Source of the DNA: Bryobacterales bacterium | GTDB lineage: Bacteria; Acidobacteriota; Terriglobia; Bryobacterales; Bryobacteraceae | NCBI GenBank assembly: GCA_027452065.1 | Contig: DAIDHC010000110.1 | Coordinates: 1 to 64,000, forward strand | Direction of reading: 5' to 3' | Length of the DNA stretch: 64,000 nt | Shown here: piece by piece, positions 61,192 through 64,000 of the stretch | How positions within the stretch are numbered: the stretch's first letter is position 1 | Layout: each line of letters starts with the position of its first letter | The notes under the pieces: model-generated | Told to the model about the DNA's origin: nothing | What the model saw: only the letters and a program-made list of their open reading frames with translations | The model's database searches: none | Made by a program: the position numbers and the translations under genes

Positions 61192-62508
61192 TCAGCGCTC
61201 GTCACGCCGCCGCGGCGTGACTGCGTCCCAGCGCGCGTCCGACGTGCTCTTGTAATTCTTCGGAAGGCTCTTCCAGTCCGGCCTCGTGATGCCGTTCAGG
61301 TCGTATACCACACGGCCGTCCCGCAGAGTTAGTTCGCAGATCAGCTTCCGCGTCCCGTCCATCCGGGCGCCGTACATGTCCGTGAATCCGAACTTCCCCT
61401 CTTCCACGCGCAGCACCGCCACGTCGGCCGGCGCGCCGGTCGAGAGGTTCCCCAACTCGTCATGATGGATCTCACGCGCCGGGTGCCAGGTCGATCTCGC
61501 CACCACATCGTCCAGGGAAAGTCCGATAGCGAGAAATTTGCCCATGACATTGAGCATGTCCTTCATGCCCGCGTTCATGCTGGTAACGTGCAGGTCCGTC
61601 GAGATCGAATCCGGCAGGAAGCCCTGCTCGATGAACGGCACCGCGATTCGCCACGCAAAACTTCCTCCGCCGTGCCCCACGTCGAAAATCACCCCGCGCT
61701 TGCGGCCCTCGATCATGCCCGGATTCACACGGCCGTCGTCGGTCAATTCGTGCCGTATCCCGGAGTAGCAGTGCGTGTATATGTCCCCGGGCCGCAGTTT
61801 CTTTGTCACCAGGTCGCTTACCGGCCGCTCCGGCCAGTCCGCGCCGAAATCCACCATGACGGGAATGTTGGCCATCGTTCCCGCCTGCACCGCGTGTTCC
61901 ACCGGCGTCCATTCCGGCCCCGTATAGTGGGCTGTCTTGAAGCCCACGATCAGTCCCTTGTGCCTCAACGCCATGTCGGCCGCCGACCTCGGCTCCATGT
62001 CCAGCAGATTGTCTTCGTAAGGCTCGCCCCTCATGCCGGCGCCGACAATGTTCAGAAACGCAAGGACGCGCGTCTTGGAGCGGTCGATGATGCGCTGTTT
62101 GAAGTCCTCGAAGCTCCGCCAGCCGGACGAACCGGCATCGGCCACCGTCGTTACGCCGGCACGGAACGTAAAGCCGTCCGGCGGCACGCTGTTGTCCCCC
62201 GCGTAGGAATTGCGCTCGCCGGTGCCCGTGTAGACGTGCACATGAATATCCACCAGTCCCGGCGTCACATAAAGGCCGCCGACGTTGACCGTTTTCAGCG
62301 CCTTCGACGCATCGATGTGCTCGGCGACTTCGGCGATTTTTCCGTTCGCAATCGCCACGTCGCGCACCGCGCTGATGCCGTTCTTTGCGTCGATCACGTG
62401 CCCGCCCTGCAGCAGCAGGTCATACTGCTGCGCCTCCGCCATCCCGGAGCCGGCCACGAGAACCATCATCCACCGCCAATATTTGAGTTTTGTCATGTTC
62501 CGTTTCAC
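61192..62508 (-). CDS. Secreted amidohydrolase/deacetylase-family metallohydrolase
   Basis: 438 residues from GTG 62508 (GTGA overlap); an ATG at 62496 is the alternative and gives a cleaner signal peptide. After the leader (about 5-26) comes the amidohydrolase composite: a beta-sandwich start (YDLLLQGGHVIDAKNGI), metal ligands HVHV in GLVDIHVHVYTG, a possible carboxylated Lys in GFKTAHYTG, THCYSG, VGHGGGS and Asp in ISTDLH. A C-terminal sandwich (ADVAVLRVEEGKFGFTD) follows. It resembles dihydroorotase-like deacetylases. The substrate is unknown; a secreted place of action is likely. Confidence 0.87.
   Translation of the reverse strand: MKRNMTKLKYWRWMMVLVAGSGMAEAQQYDLLLQGGHVIDAKNGISAVRDVAIANGKIAEVAEHIDASKALKTVNVGGLYVTPGLVDIHVHVYTGTGERNSYAGDNSVPPDGFTFRAGVTTVADAGSSGWRSFEDFKQRIIDRSKTRVLAFLNIVGAGMRGEPYEDNLLDMEPRSAADMALRHKGLIVGFKTAHYTGPEWTPVEHAVQAGTMANIPVMVDFGADWPERPVSDLVTKKLRPGDIYTHCYSGIRHELTDDGRVNPGMIEGRKRGVIFDVGHGGGSFAWRIAVPFIEQGFLPDSISTDLHVTSMNAGMKDMLNVMGKFLAIGLSLDDVVARSTWHPAREIHHDELGNLSTGAPADVAVLRVEEGKFGFTDMYGARMDGTRKLICELTLRDGRVVYDLNGITRPDWKSLPKNYKSTSDARWDAVTPRRRDER
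61201..61221 (+). terminator. Hairpin 28 nt after the dipeptidase stop
   Basis: GTCACGCC and GGCGTGAC pair perfectly around a 5-nt loop. It lies inside the 3' end of the convergent gene, so it may end the plus-strand dipeptidase transcript. There is no U-tract. Confidence 0.35.
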
Positions 62509-63437
62509 CGCGATAAGTCGATAACCGCGTACATTTTGAGTTCTGCCAACGTAAATTCTGTCGCGTCGCTGTCGAGCGTGTAATCAAGAACCTTCGATCC
62601 GGGCAGCCCGGAAGCTAACAGTGCCGCCTCCCGGTAGCGCCCCAGCACCCGCACCCGCAGCCCGACCACCGGCCGCTTGGCTCCGGCATAATTCAGCAGG
62701 TGCAGCCGCGCCCGTGTGCCGTCGCTTTCCAGCCGCGCAATCACCACTTCGCTCCCGTAAATCCGTACGAGCCGCTTGTCATCCGTCAGTTCCTGCCGGA
62801 TCTTATGCGCCATCATATCCGGATTCTCCGCCTCGGCCACGGGAAATTGGGCCGAACCGATCTTCACATTCAGATCGAGCTTGGGATCGGGCGCCTGCAC
62901 CAGCCGGAACAAGAGGTTTCGGCGCACCAGCAGGTTCATCACTTCTCCCGACTTTGCCGATCCATCGTCCTGGTAGCCGATGTTGGCCGCAAGCGGTAGG
63001 CTCGCCTCTGGCACACCGCCCAGAAAGGCGAGCATCTCTCCCAGCGGTCCGAGTCCCTCCGCGTCGGTGTGTATCTCGCCCCGTGCCCCGTAAGCGAACA
63101 CTTCCGCGGCCGCGAGCGCCGCCGCCTTACCCGGCGCATCATAGACGAACCGCGCCCCGGGCTCCCGCAGAATTCGCCACCCGTTGCTGTCCACCCAGGG
63201 CGCCGTCGAAGCCGACGCCTCGTCCATCCGGTAGCTCACCGCCGGCGTGGCCAGTTTCACGCCCGGTTGCCCGGTCGGCGCCTTTACGTCAATCCCTGGC
63301 ACCCCACGCCACGCCGCGACATTCTCGGCCGGCACCTCGATGCGGGTGATCCGGGCCTCGCGCAGCGCTGGCGCGGTCTCCGGCCCTCCTTCCCAATACA
63401 GGGAAGGCAATACAACCGCGAGCGCCAGGAGCATCAC
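62505..63437 (-). CDS. Secreted protein of unknown function
   Basis: 310 residues with a short hydrophobic leader (MMLLALAVVLPSLYW). Both ends overlap its neighbours by 4 nt, so it is part of a coupled set with the DUF362 and amidohydrolase genes. The C-terminal part (RLVRIYGSEVVIARLESDG, ARLHLLNYAG, RVLGRYREAALL) is a beta-rich domain like the C-terminal sandwich of some glycoside hydrolases. The N-terminal half (SNGWRILREPGARFVYDAPGKAAALAAAEVFAYG) looks like a PLP-free alpha/beta segment, perhaps glutamine-amidotransferase-like. No catalytic residues can be assigned. Confidence 0.65.
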   Translation of the reverse strand: MMLLALAVVLPSLYWEGGPETAPALREARITRIEVPAENVAAWRGVPGIDVKAPTGQPGVKLATPAVSYRMDEASASTAPWVDSNGWRILREPGARFVYDAPGKAAALAAAEVFAYGARGEIHTDAEGLGPLGEMLAFLGGVPEASLPLAANIGYQDDGSAKSGEVMNLLVRRNLLFRLVQAPDPKLDLNVKIGSAQFPVAEAENPDMMAHKIRQELTDDKRLVRIYGSEVVIARLESDGTRARLHLLNYAGAKRPVVGLRVRVLGRYREAALLASGLPGSKVLDYTLDSDATEFTLAELKMYAVIDLSR

Positions 63438-64000
63438 AGCTCGACTGCCTTCAGCTTGATCTTCTCGATGTCATAGTCGCCCAGGCCCAGGCCGGCGGCG
63501 TACTCAATGTGGCCCGGTTCCCGAATGAAGATGTTGTGCTGCGGATCCAGTTGGCGGCTCCTCCACAAATGCTCCTTCGAGCGGTCCCACAACGACGGCG
63601 CCCCCTCCTGCTTTCGCTTCGCCTCGATCACTTCCAGCAGCATCCTGTCCATCGCCACCGGATCGGTTCCAAACTGCATCATCTTCGGATAAAAGCGGTA
63701 CTTTTTGTCGCGATTGAACGGACCTCCATGCCACACGCCCCGCAGGCCGTCCATCACGCTCAGCACCGTTCTCGATCGAAGCGGCTCAACCGATGCCAGC
63801 GTTCCGATAAAGGAATATGTGTTCGTCTTCTCAAACCGGTGCGAGCGAGCTACGTTCGAAAAATCCCCATACGCGATGTTTTTCAAACAGCCCGTCACTC
63901 CCGCCGCCTGGTGTTCCTTCATATTCGGGACATTGATGATTTTTGTGAAGCGTTCCGACACCATCCGCACCAGGTTCGATCGAGTGTCGTCCTCGCCGAA
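63434..64000 (-). CDS. DUF362-domain protein (5' partial)
   Basis: The frame stays open to the right edge; the ORF-type start at 63970 is internal, as GEDDTRSNLVRMVSERF upstream is also family-like. DUF362 signature: TKIINVPNMKEHQAAGVTGCLKN. Typical family features are visible in the C-terminal half, such as FGTDPVAMDRMLLEVIEAKR. Members often carry iron-sulfur centres, but no ferredoxin motif is present in the visible part. It overlaps the next gene by 4 nt. Confidence 0.82.
   Translation of the reverse strand, partial: FGEDDTRSNLVRMVSERFTKIINVPNMKEHQAAGVTGCLKNIAYGDFSNVARSHRFEKTNTYSFIGTLASVEPLRSRTVLSVMDGLRGVWHGGPFNRDKKYRFYPKMMQFGTDPVAMDRMLLEVIEAKRKQEGAPSLWDRSKEHLWRSRQLDPQHNIFIREPGHIEYAAGLGLGDYDIEKIKLKAVEL

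Noticed and set aside
1-64000. tRNA or rRNA genes, CRISPR arrays, insertion sequences, prophage or toxin-antitoxin genes
   Set aside because: Scanned by eye for typical motifs (T-loop, repeat-spacer periodicity, transposase or integrase motifs) and found none.

Overview
The window is GC-rich, gene-dense bacterial chromosome. It most resembles the Bryobacteraceae/Solibacter branch of the Acidobacteria. Three things point there: a secreted protein made almost entirely of the Solibacter-type C-terminal repeat domain (2087-2911), an Oar-like TonB-type outer-membrane receptor with an N-terminal carboxypeptidase-regulatory-like domain (54205-57363), and many secreted BNR-propeller, OmpA and sugar-handling proteins. 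This assignment comes from remembered family distribution, not from a search. I see no rRNA, tRNA, CRISPR array, phage or insertion sequence.

Layout. 1-2911: surface polysaccharide (O-antigen ligase/polymerase cut by the window edge, sugar transferase) and the Solibacter-domain protein. 3124-5335: MBL hydrolase and a coupled pair of secreted unknowns. 5337-8433: coupled OmpA, GNAT and histone-deacetylase-like genes. 8550-11266: iorAB-type molybdenum hydroxylase, followed by a strong hairpin. 11586-19014: an anchored coiled-coil protein, then a tricorn-like protease, a receiver/glutaredoxin-like/thioredoxin-reductase-like fusion and a histidine kinase in one direction. 19131-23004: debranching enzyme, SDR and Gfo/Idh operon. 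23048-29441: sulfite dehydrogenase sorAB, a CcoN-CcoO-CcoP-like fused cbb3 oxidase, a 50-residue membrane protein, murJ and a HbpS-like gene. 29652-33586: MoaD-like/BNR pair and a proton P-type ATPase. 33834-35065: DksA-like protein and phosphoribosyltransferase.

35247-45211 is a tight six-gene operon. It encodes an exported SelA-like PLP enzyme, a triple RidA protein, a secreted BNR protein, an FGGY kinase, a sphingosine-phosphate-lyase-like PLP enzyme and an MFS transporter. It looks like a complete but unassigned catabolic route for an amino- or hydroxy-substituted carbon compound. 45241-49317 (minus strand) holds a formylglycine-generating enzyme coupled to a parvulin, a GH172 enzyme and a DeoR-type regulator. 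49529-54025 holds a class II aldolase and a ribose-type ABC importer, divergent from the DeoR gene with back-to-back promoters. 54205-59922 holds the Oar-like receptor and two tandem paralogues of unknown function. 59949-64000 holds a dipeptidase, a metal-dependent hydrolase, an unknown secreted protein and a DUF362 protein cut by the edge.

The most interesting places are the six-gene operon, the sulfite-to-oxygen respiratory operon with a triple-fused oxidase, and the receiver-reductase fusion that has lost the expected cysteine pairs. Next are the FGE-prolyl isomerase pair and the 26-bp divergent promoter with overlapping TATAAT elements on both strands.
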